This document shows positions 1-11,482 of a stretch of 64,000 bases of DNA, one piece after another. This DNA comes from Fimbriiglobus ruber (GTDB lineage: Bacteria; Planctomycetota; Planctomycetia; Gemmatales; Gemmataceae). The notes under the pieces are model-generated. The model was given only the letters and a program-made list of their open reading frames with translations. It did no database searches and was not told the origin of the DNA. The stretch covers positions 852,712 through 916,711 of the forward strand of contig NZ_NIDE01000017.1 in assembly GCF_002197845.1 (NCBI RefSeq). Reading direction: 5' to 3'. The translations under genes and the position numbers were made by a program. How positions within the stretch are numbered: the stretch's first letter is position 1; every line of letters begins with the position of its first letter.

Positions 1-518
1 ATCGAGGGGAGTTGGATTGCCCTCGATCGCCCGCCGGGGCTGACGCGGAAGTGGTTCGGGTTCTTCGGCTGGATGGACTTCGACAAGGGCCTCTGGTCGG
101 CGATCCGCGAGGACGCCCGCCGGAGCGTAAAAGCCGCGCTCGCGCACCCGGCCGGCGGGTCGGACGTCCGACAGGACGCGATCGACTTCGCCTGCGGCAA
201 CGCGCGGGCCGCCGGCGTCGGGCACCTGCTCTCGTTCGAGCGGTTGGCCCTCAAACAGGTCCGCCCCCCGCCGGTTTACCACCCGGCCTACTCATCTGCA
301 ACCCGCCCTACGGCGAGCGGATCGGCGAAGAAGAAGAACTGGAGCCGTTGTACAAGTCGATCGGAGACGCAGTAGCTGCCCACTGGCCCGGCTGGCGGCT
401 GGCCGTGTTCACGTCGAACGACTTCCTGGCCAAGCAGATCAAGCTCCCGGGGCGCAAGGCGACGCCGTTCTACAACGGCAGCCTGGCGTGCAAACTGTGG
501 CAGTTCGAGCCGGTGTGA
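1..518 (+). pseudogene. rlmL: 3' part of RlmL-type 23S rRNA guanine-N2 methyltransferase, frameshifted
   Basis: This is the C-terminal methyltransferase part of an RlmL/YcbY-type enzyme, a SAM-dependent guanine-N2 methylase of 23S rRNA; the THUMP-bearing N-terminus lies before the window. Frame 1 is open from base 1 and reads RPPGLTRKWFGFFGWMDFDK and then the SAM-binding strand VGSDV-like segment (GGSDVRQDAIDFACGNARAAGV), ending in sense at about base 265. The catalytic motif NPPYGER and the family's ending FYNGSLACKLW lie in frame 3, from about base 280 to the TGA at 516-518. The switch sits on a run of six C at 264-269 and equals one missing base. It is therefore a homopolymer sequencing error or a real inactivating frameshift. 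Family identification is firm; whether the gene is dead is unknown. Confidence 0.75.
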
Positions 519-699
519 GTCGCACTGAGTGAGCGCTCCCGGGTTGGAGAGGGAGACAGGATTGCACGTCGCGCTGTCCGCGGTGAGCGGATACACGTGA
601 CTAACCCAGTCGGATCGCGCGTCGCCCGGGCAAACCCGGTGCAAACCCGGTGCGACAATTCATCGAATCGGATAGCCACATAAACAGACCGGCACCCTG

Positions 700-1692
700 C
701 TACTTCTCCAAATCCTTCACCAGAGCGGCGACCTTGTCCCCGGTCGGCGTGCCGTCGAACTTCTTCAGGAACGCCTTGGATTGCTGTAGCACCACCGCCT
801 TCTGCCCGGGCGAGGCTGTGGCGATGCCTTTGATGAGTTGGGCGTAGGCCCGGCGGGCCGCCAACTCCGCCGCCACCACTTTGTTCGTCGCGAGTTTCTG
901 CTTGGCGGTGGCCGTTCCCTTCGCGAACCCGTCGGTCGGGAAATACGCGGCGACTTTGGTGTAGAGGTCGTAGGCCTTCACCGGTTCGCTCGCGGCGAGC
1001 CCGTCGGCTTCGGTCTTCCACCCCTCGGCCTCCGTCTTCAGAACGTTGAAGAGCTTGTTGGCCGAGTCGGCGACGGCCTTGGTACCGTTCCGCCGCAGCG
1101 GGGTCAAGAGCTTCATCCCGGCGTCCCACTGGCTCCACTCGAAGGCGTCGAGGGCCACTTTCAGCTTGGGGTCGTAGTCCTTCGGGTCGTACTTCCAGGC
1201 GGCCTTCGCCAGGGCTTTCTCGATCGTCGGCTTATCCATCTCGTGCCCGACGATCTGGCCGTCCGGCCCGATGACACGGATTTGCCAGATGTTTTGCAGT
1301 GAAATCTTCTGGCCGTATCGCGCTTCCATCAGCCCGAGGTTATCCGCGAAGATCGGCATTTGCAGCCGTGTCTCGCGGCCGTAACCCACCACGGATTCGA
1401 TGGAGTCGCTCGCGCCGATGGCGAGGAACTTGACCGGCTTCCCTTCGAAGTCCTTGACGACTTCGTTGCGCTTCGGGATCTCCCCTTTGCATCGCGGGCA
1501 TTCGCTCTCGTAGAAGAACAAAACCACCACTTTGCCCCGGTAATCACTCAAATTGTAAGTCTTGCCGTCGGAGAACAGGCCGATGGGGAAGTCGGGAGCT
1601 TCGTCGGCCGCCCCGGTCCGAGTGGTCGTGAGCAGCGCGAGAAGAAGCGCGGCTCCGACGGACAGAAGGTAGCGAGTCGGGAGGTGCTTCAC
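700..1692 (-). CDS. Exported thioredoxin-fold (TlpA/peroxiredoxin-like) protein
   Basis: Predicted secreted or periplasmic redox protein of 330 residues. The GTG at 1692-1690 is chosen because it directly precedes a basic N-terminus and a hydrophobic signal segment (about residues 9-21) with an AxA-like end near residue 29. An upstream ATG at 1779 would bury this signal 29 residues in. The thioredoxin fold runs from about residues 32 to 165, with the redox motif C65-P-R-C68 after a typical VVVLFFYESE strand, and a GPDG/IVGHE strand near the end of the fold. The remaining 160 residues are helical and Lys/Ala-rich and show no motif I recognise. The gene is isolated and divergent from the methyltransferase at 1937. 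TlpA-like reductase or AhpC/TSA-like peroxidase cannot be distinguished by eye. Confidence 0.8.
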   Translation of the reverse strand: MKHLPTRYLLSVGAALLLALLTTTRTGAADEAPDFPIGLFSDGKTYNLSDYRGKVVVLFFYESECPRCKGEIPKRNEVVKDFEGKPVKFLAIGASDSIESVVGYGRETRLQMPIFADNLGLMEARYGQKISLQNIWQIRVIGPDGQIVGHEMDKPTIEKALAKAAWKYDPKDYDPKLKVALDAFEWSQWDAGMKLLTPLRRNGTKAVADSANKLFNVLKTEAEGWKTEADGLAASEPVKAYDLYTKVAAYFPTDGFAKGTATAKQKLATNKVVAAELAARRAYAQLIKGIATASPGQKAVVLQQSKAFLKKFDGTPTGDKVAALVKDLEK

Positions 1693-1936
1693 GGGGCACT
1701 CGTGCGAATGAGAAAGTCGAGCGGGGTATAACCGGAGTGATTCTATCGGTTGACCCGACCGCGAGCCACGCATTCCCAACGCCCGGGCTCCGGTAGCGGT
1801 CGCCGAAATCTATTCCGCCTGGTCCGCACCCACGTCAGCCCTCGGTTCGGAGTTGGCCCGGAAGAGTTCGGCACTTACAGTGAGTAGAGAGCCCATCGCC
1901 CGTGGAAGAAACCTCGGACCGCGTTGGGGGAAAGCC

Positions 1937-2719
1937 ATGTCCACCGTCCAAAACTTAGGCGGGAGCGCGGTGCGAATCGACCGCCTCAGACTTGTTTGGA
2001 GTCTCGTCAGCTTTCCGCTGTTTTTTGCCTTCGGCCTGTTCCTGCCGGCCGGAACCTGGAATTGGGAGCGGGGGTGGTTCTTCGTGTTCGCGGTCGTCGC
2101 GTTGGGCACGATCAGCGTCGGCTACCTCTGGCGGGTCAACCCAGAACTCGTGGCGGCTCGCATCAACTCGCACCAGGGGACGAAACCCTGGGACAAGATA
2201 CTGTTCGTGTTCATCTTGATTACGTTTCTGGTGATTTTCCCGGTCGCCGCGCTGGACGACGGGCGATTTCACTGGCTCCCTGTGCCGGAGTGGGTTTGCG
2301 CTCTCGGCTACGGCTTGTTGGTTCTCGGAGTGGTTCTTATCACCAGGGCTCAGGCCGTGAACAAATTTTTCGAGCCGACCGTCCGCATCCAGGCGGACCG
2401 CGGCCAACGGGTGATCGACACCGGCCCCTACGCCATCGTACGGCACCCGGGGTATGTGTCCTGTCTTCCTTTGTCCGCGGGAGTGGCCTTGAGTCTGGGA
2501 TCGATATGGGCGTTAATCCCGGCCGGTTCGTTTTGTCTGGTCATGGCCCTTCGGACGCTGTGGGAAGATCAGACGTTGCGGGCCGAATTGGCGGGCTACG
2601 AAGAGTACACCCGGCGGGTCCGGTATCGGTGGCTGCCGGGGTGTGGTAGCTGGCGTGTCGTCTTTGGGGCGAGGAGGCGCTGCCGGGTTCACATCCGGCT
2701 TTTCTCGCGAACCTCCTGA
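1937..2719 (+). CDS. Isoprenylcysteine carboxyl methyltransferase (ICMT/PEMT-like) family membrane protein
   Basis: Integral membrane methyltransferase-like protein of 260 residues. Four or five hydrophobic segments are visible (about residues 15-35, 41-62, 80-100, 110-130 and 175-200). The C-terminal half has the hallmark of the ICMT/PEMT superfamily: GPYAIVRHPGY (SAM and substrate pocket) followed by ED..L...L.GY.EY...VRYR.LPG. The ATG at 1937 is preferred over one at 1853 because the fold begins there and a G/A-rich stretch (GGGGGAAAG) lies just upstream. Bacterial members usually have no known substrate, so methyl transfer to a lipid or small thiol is only a family-level guess. The last 25 residues are Arg-rich, and the end overlaps the convergent DUF4058 gene by 31 bp. 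Confidence 0.82.
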   Translation: MSTVQNLGGSAVRIDRLRLVWSLVSFPLFFAFGLFLPAGTWNWERGWFFVFAVVALGTISVGYLWRVNPELVAARINSHQGTKPWDKILFVFILITFLVIFPVAALDDGRFHWLPVPEWVCALGYGLLVLGVVLITRAQAVNKFFEPTVRIQADRGQRVIDTGPYAIVRHPGYVSCLPLSAGVALSLGSIWALIPAGSFCLVMALRTLWEDQTLRAELAGYEEYTRRVRYRWLPGCGSWRVVFGARRRCRVHIRLFSRTS

Positions 2720-3390
2720 TATGTCGCTTCCAGATCCACCGTCACGACTCGCCCGGCATCAAGAAACAGCGGCAATTCCGGAAGGGGTGCCCCGGCCGCC
2801 AGCGGCTTGATGCGGAATTCGATCGAATCGGCGTCGTTCGTCCGCGCCGGGCGGTAGGAGACGGCCGTCAGATTTCCCGCGTCTGGGTAAGGAAGGGCCG
2901 GATCGAGTAGCGTGAGCAGGTCTTCCAGCGGGCGGCTCAGCCGACTGGTAACGACGTCAACGACAATCAATCCCAACCCGCGATACAGATACCCGGCGCA
3001 CTTGCCGGCGAACGCCCGCCGACTGTCGGCACGATCCTTGTTCGCCGGGGACACCAGTTCGAGTACCGCCACCAGCGTCGGGCCGCCCGACGTCTCGTAC
3101 ACGTTTACGGTGAATTCGGGCGGGAAGACAACCGGCACCACGAGGTCCGGTGGGGCCAGTACAGGTTGGATCCGCGCCTGGGTGGCCACCCCACCGTCCG
3201 CACTTCTCTCGGTCAGCGCCGCCACATCGATTTCGACCCGAGGCCCGGCGTGGACTTGAGCTTCGGAGAAGTATCCGTCTGGCAATGACTCATCTAACGC
3301 ATTAGCGATGGTGGCAGCCCACCGGGTGTGAAAGGATTCCCAGTGACGGTTCCCGGAGAGCGGGGGATGAAAGTGGTCGAGTAACGGCAT
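2689..3390 (-). CDS. DUF4058 family protein
   Basis: Protein of 233 residues matching DUF4058, a family abundant in planctomycetes and cyanobacteria and of unknown function. Typical features are the start MPLLDHFHPPLS followed by W..FH..W...IA..L....P.GY, the early ..VEIDVA segment, and the central VAVLELVSPANK motif, which recalls PD-(D/E)XK-type nuclease cores (E-x-K spacing is a personal observation, not an assignment). The ATG at 3390 is chosen over one at 3444 because it begins exactly at the family's conserved N-terminus. Its 3' end overlaps the convergent ICMT-like gene. No operon partner is visible. Confidence 0.82.
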   Translation of the reverse strand: MPLLDHFHPPLSGNRHWESFHTRWAATIANALDESLPDGYFSEAQVHAGPRVEIDVAALTERSADGGVATQARIQPVLAPPDLVVPVVFPPEFTVNVYETSGGPTLVAVLELVSPANKDRADSRRAFAGKCAGYLYRGLGLIVVDVVTSRLSRPLEDLLTLLDPALPYPDAGNLTAVSYRPARTNDADSIEFRIKPLAAGAPLPELPLFLDAGRVVTVDLEATYQEVREKSRM

Positions 3391-3542
3391 CGTCCCAACT
3401 CCACACGTTTCACGCACGATACCTCGCACGACTGATTGTATCAAGAAAAGATGACGGCCGCGGATTCTCGATAATCCTGTTGCCCGGCGCGGGGCTGCGG
3501 AGTATCGTTAAATAGACGACACTCCGAGAGTTATCCCGCTCG

Positions 3543-4297
3543 ATGAATACCCGCCCCAAACGCCGCATCCGGTGTGACCACGGGTCGCGCCGGCAAGTAA
3601 TCGTTCAATCGCTCCTGGCCGACGTATTTCACGGCCGTATCCGAGCCGGTCAACGGCTCGTCACCCAGAGTCTTGCGACCCGGTTCGGCGTGAGTCATAC
3701 TCCCATCCGGGAGGCGCTCGTCGAACTGGCCGGCATCGGCATCGTCGACCTGTTGCCGAACCGCGGTGCAGTCGTTCGGGGGGTGACGCCCAAGGAAGTC
3801 CGCGAGATCTGCCAGGTCCGGCGGGCACTGGAGTGCGTGGCCGTTCGGAAGGCGTGCGGGCGGATCGCGGCAACCGACCTCCGCGAACTCGCGGCCGAGT
3901 TCGCTCGGCTGCACGCCACCTGGGAAGTCGAAGGGCCGACCTTGATCCCGAGCGCCCGGGCGGTCGACACCCGGCTCCACGACCTGGTCGCGGCCCACTG
4001 CGGGAACAAGTTCCTCGCCCACGAGATCGGTCGACTCAAGACATTGTTCCGTGCTTTCCGGGACGTGTCCTGGGAACAGGAGACCGAGCGGCACGACTTC
4101 CACCGGCTCGGCGTCGAGTCGGCCGAACATATAGCGATCGTCGAAGCGCTGCTCGCGGGCGACCCGCGGGCGGCCGGTCGGGCGATGGCCCGACACATTA
4201 AATCCGGAGAGTATTACTGGGGTCGCGTGGCCAGTAACGCCGGGCCGAGTCCGCAGAAGAAAACACCGCCTCCCCAACCCGCCAAGGGGCCGAGCCG

Positions 4298-4301
<4 letters not shown>
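3543..4301 (+). CDS. GntR/FadR-family transcriptional regulator
   Basis: DNA-binding regulator of 252 residues. The N-terminal winged helix-turn-helix (about residues 18-80) has the GntR signature QSLATRFGVSHTPIREALV followed by the wing GIVDLLPNRGAVV. The C-terminal FCD ligand domain (about 90-225) shows the conserved EVREICQVRRALE start, the D..LHDLVAAHCGN helix and the late EH..IVEALLAGD...A...M..H motif, whose Asp/His residues usually bind a metal or carboxylate effector. The TGA overlaps the ATG of the downstream PSD1 gene by 4 bp (ATGA), so both are probably translated together and the regulator likely controls its own operon. The effector is unknown. The final 25 residues are Pro/Lys-rich. 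Confidence 0.88.
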
Positions 4302-7470
<3,169 letters not shown>

Positions 7471-7471
<1 letters not shown>

Positions 7472-7608
7472 TGGGTGGCTGTCTTGGGGCTCTGCCCCAA
7501 ACCCCGCTGGAGGGCCGGAAGCCCTCCAGACCTCCCTTCTTGCTCCCGTCCCGGAACCGATCCCAAAGCGGATCGGCTCCGGGACGCTCGCAGTGGTCCT
7601 TGTTGCCC
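7471..7608 (+). repeat. Left arm of 138-bp inverted repeat
   Basis: Begins on the last base of the PSD1 stop codon. It is matched in reverse complement by 8279-8416 with 10 differences in 138 positions by eye. The arm holds three successive hairpin-forming palindromes: 7483-7501, 7507-7529 and 7548-7585. No target-site duplication is seen. The first palindrome may also terminate the PSD1 transcript. Confidence 0.9.
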
Positions 7609-7702
7609 TCGGCGCGAGCGATTTACCTCGCTCCGGCTAGATAGATGACAAGGCGGGCACAGGGGTGAGTGGAGAGGAGCGTTCGACGGCAGGGGATTTC
7701 GA

Positions 7703-8191
7703 GTGGGAACGACGTTCGTGCGCATCGGTGGTCGCGGCTTCTGGATGCTCGATAGCGTTCTGGAACTGTGGCTCCGCCTCCTTGCCCTGCACGTTGAGGA
7801 TCCAGTCGAGTCCGGCGCGCCGGCGACAAAAATACGTGACCAGTGGCTGCTCGCGTCGCGCGGTTTTTTCACCGGCTGTGTGCCGGAGGGGTTAGAGGCG
7901 GCGGTATCCACCCCGGAGGGAGACAAACTCGTCCGGGAGGCTATCGGTTCGCTGATGGAGTCGCTCAGATCGGCCCCGCCGCACCTCAGCACAGGTGTCC
8001 TCAACCTTCTGGGGTTCGTCGGTGGCGAGTTCACCACCGACATCGAGACTTGGCGGCTTGTCGAGGTCGGGCATGCGTATCTGGCCCTGCTGGACGGTAA
8101 GGTCACGTCCGGCCCGAGCGATTCCTCGTTCATGCCGGGCTGTCAGGGAGCAAAGCACGCTGCTCCGGACGCAGTAGACGGTGGGGCATGA
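7703..8191 (+). CDS. Hypothetical protein between long inverted repeats
   Basis: I do not recognise this 162-residue protein. It reads as a genuine globular protein: an aromatic start (GGRGFWMLDSVLELWLRLLA), a regular hydrophobic pattern and no low complexity until the last 15 residues. Codon use follows the local GC-rich pattern. The start is uncertain: GTG at 7703 or ATG at 7745. No signal peptide or membrane segment is visible. It is the only gene inside the 138-bp inverted repeats (7471-7608 and 8279-8416) and interrupts what is normally an overlapping PSD1-DUF1501 gene pair. It may therefore be cargo of a small mobile unit, though it resembles other isolated Gemmataceae hypotheticals in style. 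Confidence 0.6.
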   Translation: MGTTFVRIGGRGFWMLDSVLELWLRLLALHVEDPVESGAPATKIRDQWLLASRGFFTGCVPEGLEAAVSTPEGDKLVREAIGSLMESLRSAPPHLSTGVLNLLGFVGGEFTTDIETWRLVEVGHAYLALLDGKVTSGPSDSSFMPGCQGAKHAAPDAVDGGA

Positions 8192-8278
8192 TCGCTTTTC
8201 GAGATTCGTAACTCACCGGTGTCCAGCGGCTGTTCTGGGCTCCTACGAGGAGGCCGCGTCGGGTGACTGCCCGCCGTT

Positions 8279-8416
8279 GGGCAACAAAGGCCACCGCGAG
8301 CGGCCCGGAGGCGATCCGCTTTGGGATCGCCTCCGGGCCGGGAGCAAGAGGGGAGGTCTGGAGGGCTCCCGGCCCTCCAGCGGGGTTTGGGGCAGAGCCC
8401 CAAGACAGCCACCCAC
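8279..8416 (-). repeat. Right arm of 138-bp inverted repeat
   Basis: Reverse-complement partner of 7471-7608. Its inner hairpin (8301-8340) pairs perfectly, whereas the matching hairpin in the left arm differs at several bases, two pairs of which are compensatory (T-A against G-C, and C-G against G-C). It ends 46 bp before the DUF1501 start. Confidence 0.9.
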
Positions 8417-8462
8417 GACCAATTGAGACACTGGAAAAAACCATTATCCCCGGAGCGACGCC

Positions 8463-9935
8463 ATGAACCCGTTCACCGAACACGCTCAGGCTCTGACCCG
8501 CCGGCACTTCTTCGCCAGTAGCGGGTTCTCCCTCGGCACGGCTGCCTTGGCGTCGCTCGACGGCCGCGCCGCCGCGCCGGTCCCGGCCGTGAAGGGCTCG
8601 CCGACCGGCATTAACGCCGCGCTGTCTGAGACGCACTTCCCGGCCAAGGCCAAGAACGTCATTTACCTGCACATGGTCGGCGGACCGGCCCAGATGGACC
8701 TGTTCGATTACAAGCCGATGATGCGGTGGATGTACGACCGCGACTTGCCGGAGTCGGTCCGCAAGGGCCAGCGGCTGACCACCATGACCAGCGGGCAGGC
8801 GCGGTTCCCGATCGCCCCGTCCAAGTACAAGTTTGCCCAGTACGGCAAGGGCGGGATGTGGCTCTCGGAAATGCTGCCGTGGAAGGCCAAGATGGCCGAC
8901 GATATGTGCTTTATCCGGAGCATGAACACGGAGGCCATCAATCACGAGCCGGCTATTACGTTCATGCAGACCGGCAACCAAGTCACCGGCCGGCCCTGCC
9001 TCGGGGCCTGGACGAGCTACGGGCTGGGGTCGCTGAACCAGAACCTGCCGACGTTCGTCGTCATGGTCGCTACCCCATCGAACCAGGAACAGGTCCAGGC
9101 CATCTCGGCCCGCCTGTGGCAGTCGGGCTATCTATCCGGCGAACACGCGGGCGTGTCGTTCCGCAGCGCGGGCGACCCGATCCTGTACATCAACAACCCG
9201 CCCGGCGTGTCGACCGACGTCCGCCGCAAGACGCTCGACGGGTTGAAGCAACTCAACGAGATGACGGCCCAGCAGCTCGGCGACCCGGAAACGCGGACCC
9301 GCATCGCCCAGTACGAAATGGCGTACCGGATGCAAACGAGCGTCCCGGAACTGACCGACCTGAGCAAGGAAGACGAGTCGACGCTCAAGATGTACGGCGA
9401 CGCGGTGAAGAAGCCGGGGACGTTCGCGAACACGGCTCTCATGGCCCGCCGGTTGGTCGAGAAGGGCGTCCGTTTCGTGCAGATTTACCACAACAACTGG
9501 GACCACCACGGCAACCTCACCGGGCGGATGCCGGACCAGTGCAAGGACGTGGACCAGCCGTGTTACGGCCTGATCCAGGACTTGAAGCGGAAGGGGCTGC
9601 TCGATTCGACGCTGGTGATCTGGGGCGGCGAGTTCGGCCGGACGATCTACAGCCAGGGCGGCGTGTCCAAGACCAACTACGGCCGGGACCACCACCCGCG
9701 CTGCTTCACGATGTGGATGGCCGGCGGCGGCTCCAAAGGCGGCACGGCTTACGGCGAGACCGACGAATTCAGTTACAACATCGTCAAAGACCCGGTCCCC
9801 GTCCGCGACCTCCACGCGACTGTTCTGCATATGCTCGGGATCGACCACGAGCGGTTCACCTTCAAGTACCAGGGCCTCGACCAGAAGCTCACGGGGGTCG
9901 AACACGCGAATGTGGTCAAGGCGGTTTTGGCGTAG
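8463..9935 (+). CDS. DUF1501 domain-containing (sulfatase-like) Tat-exported protein
   Basis: Protein of 490 residues of the DUF1501 family, related to the alkaline phosphatase/sulfatase fold and regularly encoded next to PSD1 cytochromes. A twin-arginine signal is visible near residues 12-35 (TRRHFFASSGFSLGTAALAS). The body has the family motifs YLHMVGGPAQMDLFDYKP, SMNTEAINHEPA, the H-x-x-W-D-x-H motif (HNNWDHHG), the GGEFGRT loop and HHPRCFTMWMAGGG near the C-terminus, whose His/Asp residues resemble metal ligands. The ATG at 8463 follows a GGAG at 8454. It should form a functional pair with the PSD1 protein at 4298, but is separated from it by an inverted-repeat-bounded insert. The exact substrate is unknown. 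Confidence 0.92.
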   Translation: MNPFTEHAQALTRRHFFASSGFSLGTAALASLDGRAAAPVPAVKGSPTGINAALSETHFPAKAKNVIYLHMVGGPAQMDLFDYKPMMRWMYDRDLPESVRKGQRLTTMTSGQARFPIAPSKYKFAQYGKGGMWLSEMLPWKAKMADDMCFIRSMNTEAINHEPAITFMQTGNQVTGRPCLGAWTSYGLGSLNQNLPTFVVMVATPSNQEQVQAISARLWQSGYLSGEHAGVSFRSAGDPILYINNPPGVSTDVRRKTLDGLKQLNEMTAQQLGDPETRTRIAQYEMAYRMQTSVPELTDLSKEDESTLKMYGDAVKKPGTFANTALMARRLVEKGVRFVQIYHNNWDHHGNLTGRMPDQCKDVDQPCYGLIQDLKRKGLLDSTLVIWGGEFGRTIYSQGGVSKTNYGRDHHPRCFTMWMAGGGSKGGTAYGETDEFSYNIVKDPVPVRDLHATVLHMLGIDHERFTFKYQGLDQKLTGVEHANVVKAVLA

Positions 9936-9987
9936 GGTGCGAGTTGAGGAGTGAAGTGGTCAGACGTTCGGAATCTCTCCTCATGCC

Positions 9988-10034
9988 ATCCGGCGATCGA
10001 ACTGTACATTTACAGTCGATCGCCGGATTTTTTT
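9988..10034 (+). terminator. Rho-independent terminator after DUF1501 gene
   Basis: Stem built from 9988-10005 and 10010-10028 with one bulged A and a short CATT loop, followed by a T run at 10028-10034. It lies 53 bp after the DUF1501 stop, on the same strand. Confidence 0.85.
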
Positions 10035-10124
10035 GACCGCAGTAACAAATCGTCAGGCCAAGAATGCCAGTTTTCGCTGTATCGAGCGTGCAGTTCAGCG
10101 TGAACGGCCGGTAGAGGATTTGTT

Positions 10125-10652
10125 ATGGCCCTCTCGGTTCAACAGCGGAAGCGGGTGGCGTGGTTGATCGACGGGCACCTTTCCGACGATTACGACGAAT
10201 CCACATTCGCGGCCCGCTGGGAGCGGGAGTTCGCGTCTTTATCGTCGCCCGAAGAAATGTATTTGTTCACATCCGAGTCACACCCTGCACAGGAGCCTGT
10301 CGAATGGCAGCGGGTGCTTGATAGCCCGCTGTGCGACATGGGTACGGCTCTGTTGATCTTCTGGCGGAACTCGCCGGTGTACTACTACTGGGACGAACCA
10401 ACCGGTGGGTGGGATCGAGAGCGGTACGACCTCGTGCGAGAAATCGAGAGATGGTACACGTCAGGATGGTATCAGTCGGCCGTAGTCCGATTCGACCCAG
10501 CCGCATTCAAAAGACTCAACTTTCTGACCGGGCACTCCGCAGCCGAGTTGGAGCGGGTGCCGGCCCTCATGCGCCGCCCCAGCACGGGCGAATCCGTGCT
10601 ACCACTCGTTGCAGGAGACTTTGAGTGGGGCGAGGGCTTCGAGCCGCGGTAA
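10125..10652 (+). CDS. Hypothetical protein resembling DUF4274
   Basis: Cytosolic-looking protein of 175 residues without signal or membrane segment. The central stretch L.SPLCDMGTALLIFW followed by YYYW and a W/Y-rich helix resembles the core of DUF4274 proteins, whose hallmark is a CD-x-GTAL-x-x-FW/YW segment; the assignment is from memory and moderate. The function is unknown. It starts with ATG at 10125 after the DUF1501 terminator and is followed 64 bp later by another small hypothetical on the same strand. Small acidic, Trp-rich proteins of this kind are frequent in Gemmataceae accessory regions, alongside SUKH and immunity-like families, but no toxin partner is seen here. Confidence 0.65.
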   Translation: MALSVQQRKRVAWLIDGHLSDDYDESTFAARWEREFASLSSPEEMYLFTSESHPAQEPVEWQRVLDSPLCDMGTALLIFWRNSPVYYYWDEPTGGWDRERYDLVREIERWYTSGWYQSAVVRFDPAAFKRLNFLTGHSAAELERVPALMRRPSTGESVLPLVAGDFEWGEGFEPR

Positions 10653-10716
10653 AGGTGTCCCGAATTAGCGGTACGTAGTCCGGGTAGGAGTTTGTGCCTC
10701 GGTCAAGAGAAGTCCG

Positions 10717-11190
10717 ATGAAGATCGTCATGCATTACGGAGCGAATCCTTACCGCGAGACATCACTGTGTGAAGTCCGACAACAATTGGCGGACATCGCG
10801 GACGGGACCGTCAAACACCAGACATTTATCCTGTCGACACAGACAGAGGAATGGGACGAGGAGGCCGCGCACCCTTCGGCTCGATATCTCGTCGTTGCCT
10901 GGTGGTCCGCTAAACAAGGACAGAAGGCCGGTTGGCTGGCCGAGTTTGGGGATATCCCAGGGACGCCATTTGCTCTGGCAGCCGACGCCAGGACTGACGC
11001 CCCAATGATCGACGGAGAGGCTTTCGGCAAACGGTTCCAGATCCGGGCCAATTGTGTAGTCTCGGCAGAGTTGGTGCTAAGGGCGGCCGAAACCTACATC
11101 ACAAAGTATGACCGTGATCGACGCCTGCACTGGCTGCCTTCGGTAGAGACCTGCGTATCGACGAACGATAACCTACATCACAAAGTATGA
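10717..11190 (+). CDS. Hypothetical protein with C-terminus altered by tandem duplication
   Basis: Unrecognised 157-residue soluble protein. Its layout (a beta-rich centre RYLVVAWWSAKQGQKAGWLA and a terminal helix SAELVLRAAETYI) is reminiscent of small immunity-type proteins, but this is only an impression. A perfect 79-bp tandem duplication starts at 11091. Because 79 is not a multiple of 3, the frame leaves the original course after residue N-D and ends early with NLHHKV at the TGA at 11188-11190. Skipping the second copy gives a different end, VTEPSGATDSPE, stopping at 11285-11287, which is presumably the ancestral C-terminus. The change affects only the tail, so the protein may still fold. 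Confidence 0.65.
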   Translation: MKIVMHYGANPYRETSLCEVRQQLADIADGTVKHQTFILSTQTEEWDEEAAHPSARYLVVAWWSAKQGQKAGWLAEFGDIPGTPFALAADARTDAPMIDGEAFGKRFQIRANCVVSAELVLRAAETYITKYDRDRRLHWLPSVETCVSTNDNLHHKV

Positions 11191-11248
11191 CCGTGATCGA
11201 CGCCTGCACTGGCTGCCTTCGGTAGAGACCTGCGTATCGACGAACGAT
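11091..11248 (+). repeat. Perfect 79-bp tandem duplication
   Basis: Copies at 11091-11169 and 11170-11248 are identical. The absence of any difference suggests a very recent event or an assembly artefact. The duplication frameshifts the end of the gene at 10717. Confidence 0.95.
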
Positions 11249-11338
11249 GTGACTGAACCGTCGGGTGCAACGGACAGTCCAGAATAAGACGTTCGGCGGC
11301 AAATACTTGACCCCTCCCGACTGCCTCGCCAACCGCAA

Positions 11339-11482
11339 CGACCCGCCGGTCCTAAAGCGGGGGTTTCAGCGCAATAAATGCAAAAAATACGCCCAGGCGC
11401 CACGACTCGGCAGTCGCGGCGACCCGCCGGTCCCAAAACGGAGGTTTCAGCGCAATAAATGCAAAAAATGCTCCCAGGCGCC
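11339..11482 (+). repeat. Two direct copies of a 63-bp intergenic repeat
   Basis: Copy one is 11339-11401, copy two is 11420-11482, period 81 bp. They differ at about six positions by eye. Both contain the motif GGTTTCAGCGCAATAAATGC and the block GCAAAAAAT. The second copy abuts the stop codon of the DinB-like gene (minus strand), so the repeats may lie in its 3' untranslated region. The rest of 11191-11482 holds no credible gene. Confidence 0.85.

Noticed and set aside
264..269. Programmed ribosomal frameshift in the RlmL-like gene
   Set aside because: No slippery heptamer with downstream structure is evident, and the family is not known to use it; a missing base is simpler.
7703..8191. Transposase inside the 138-bp inverted repeats
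   Set aside because: The protein has no DDE, HUH or serine/tyrosine recombinase motif, so the unit cannot move by itself.
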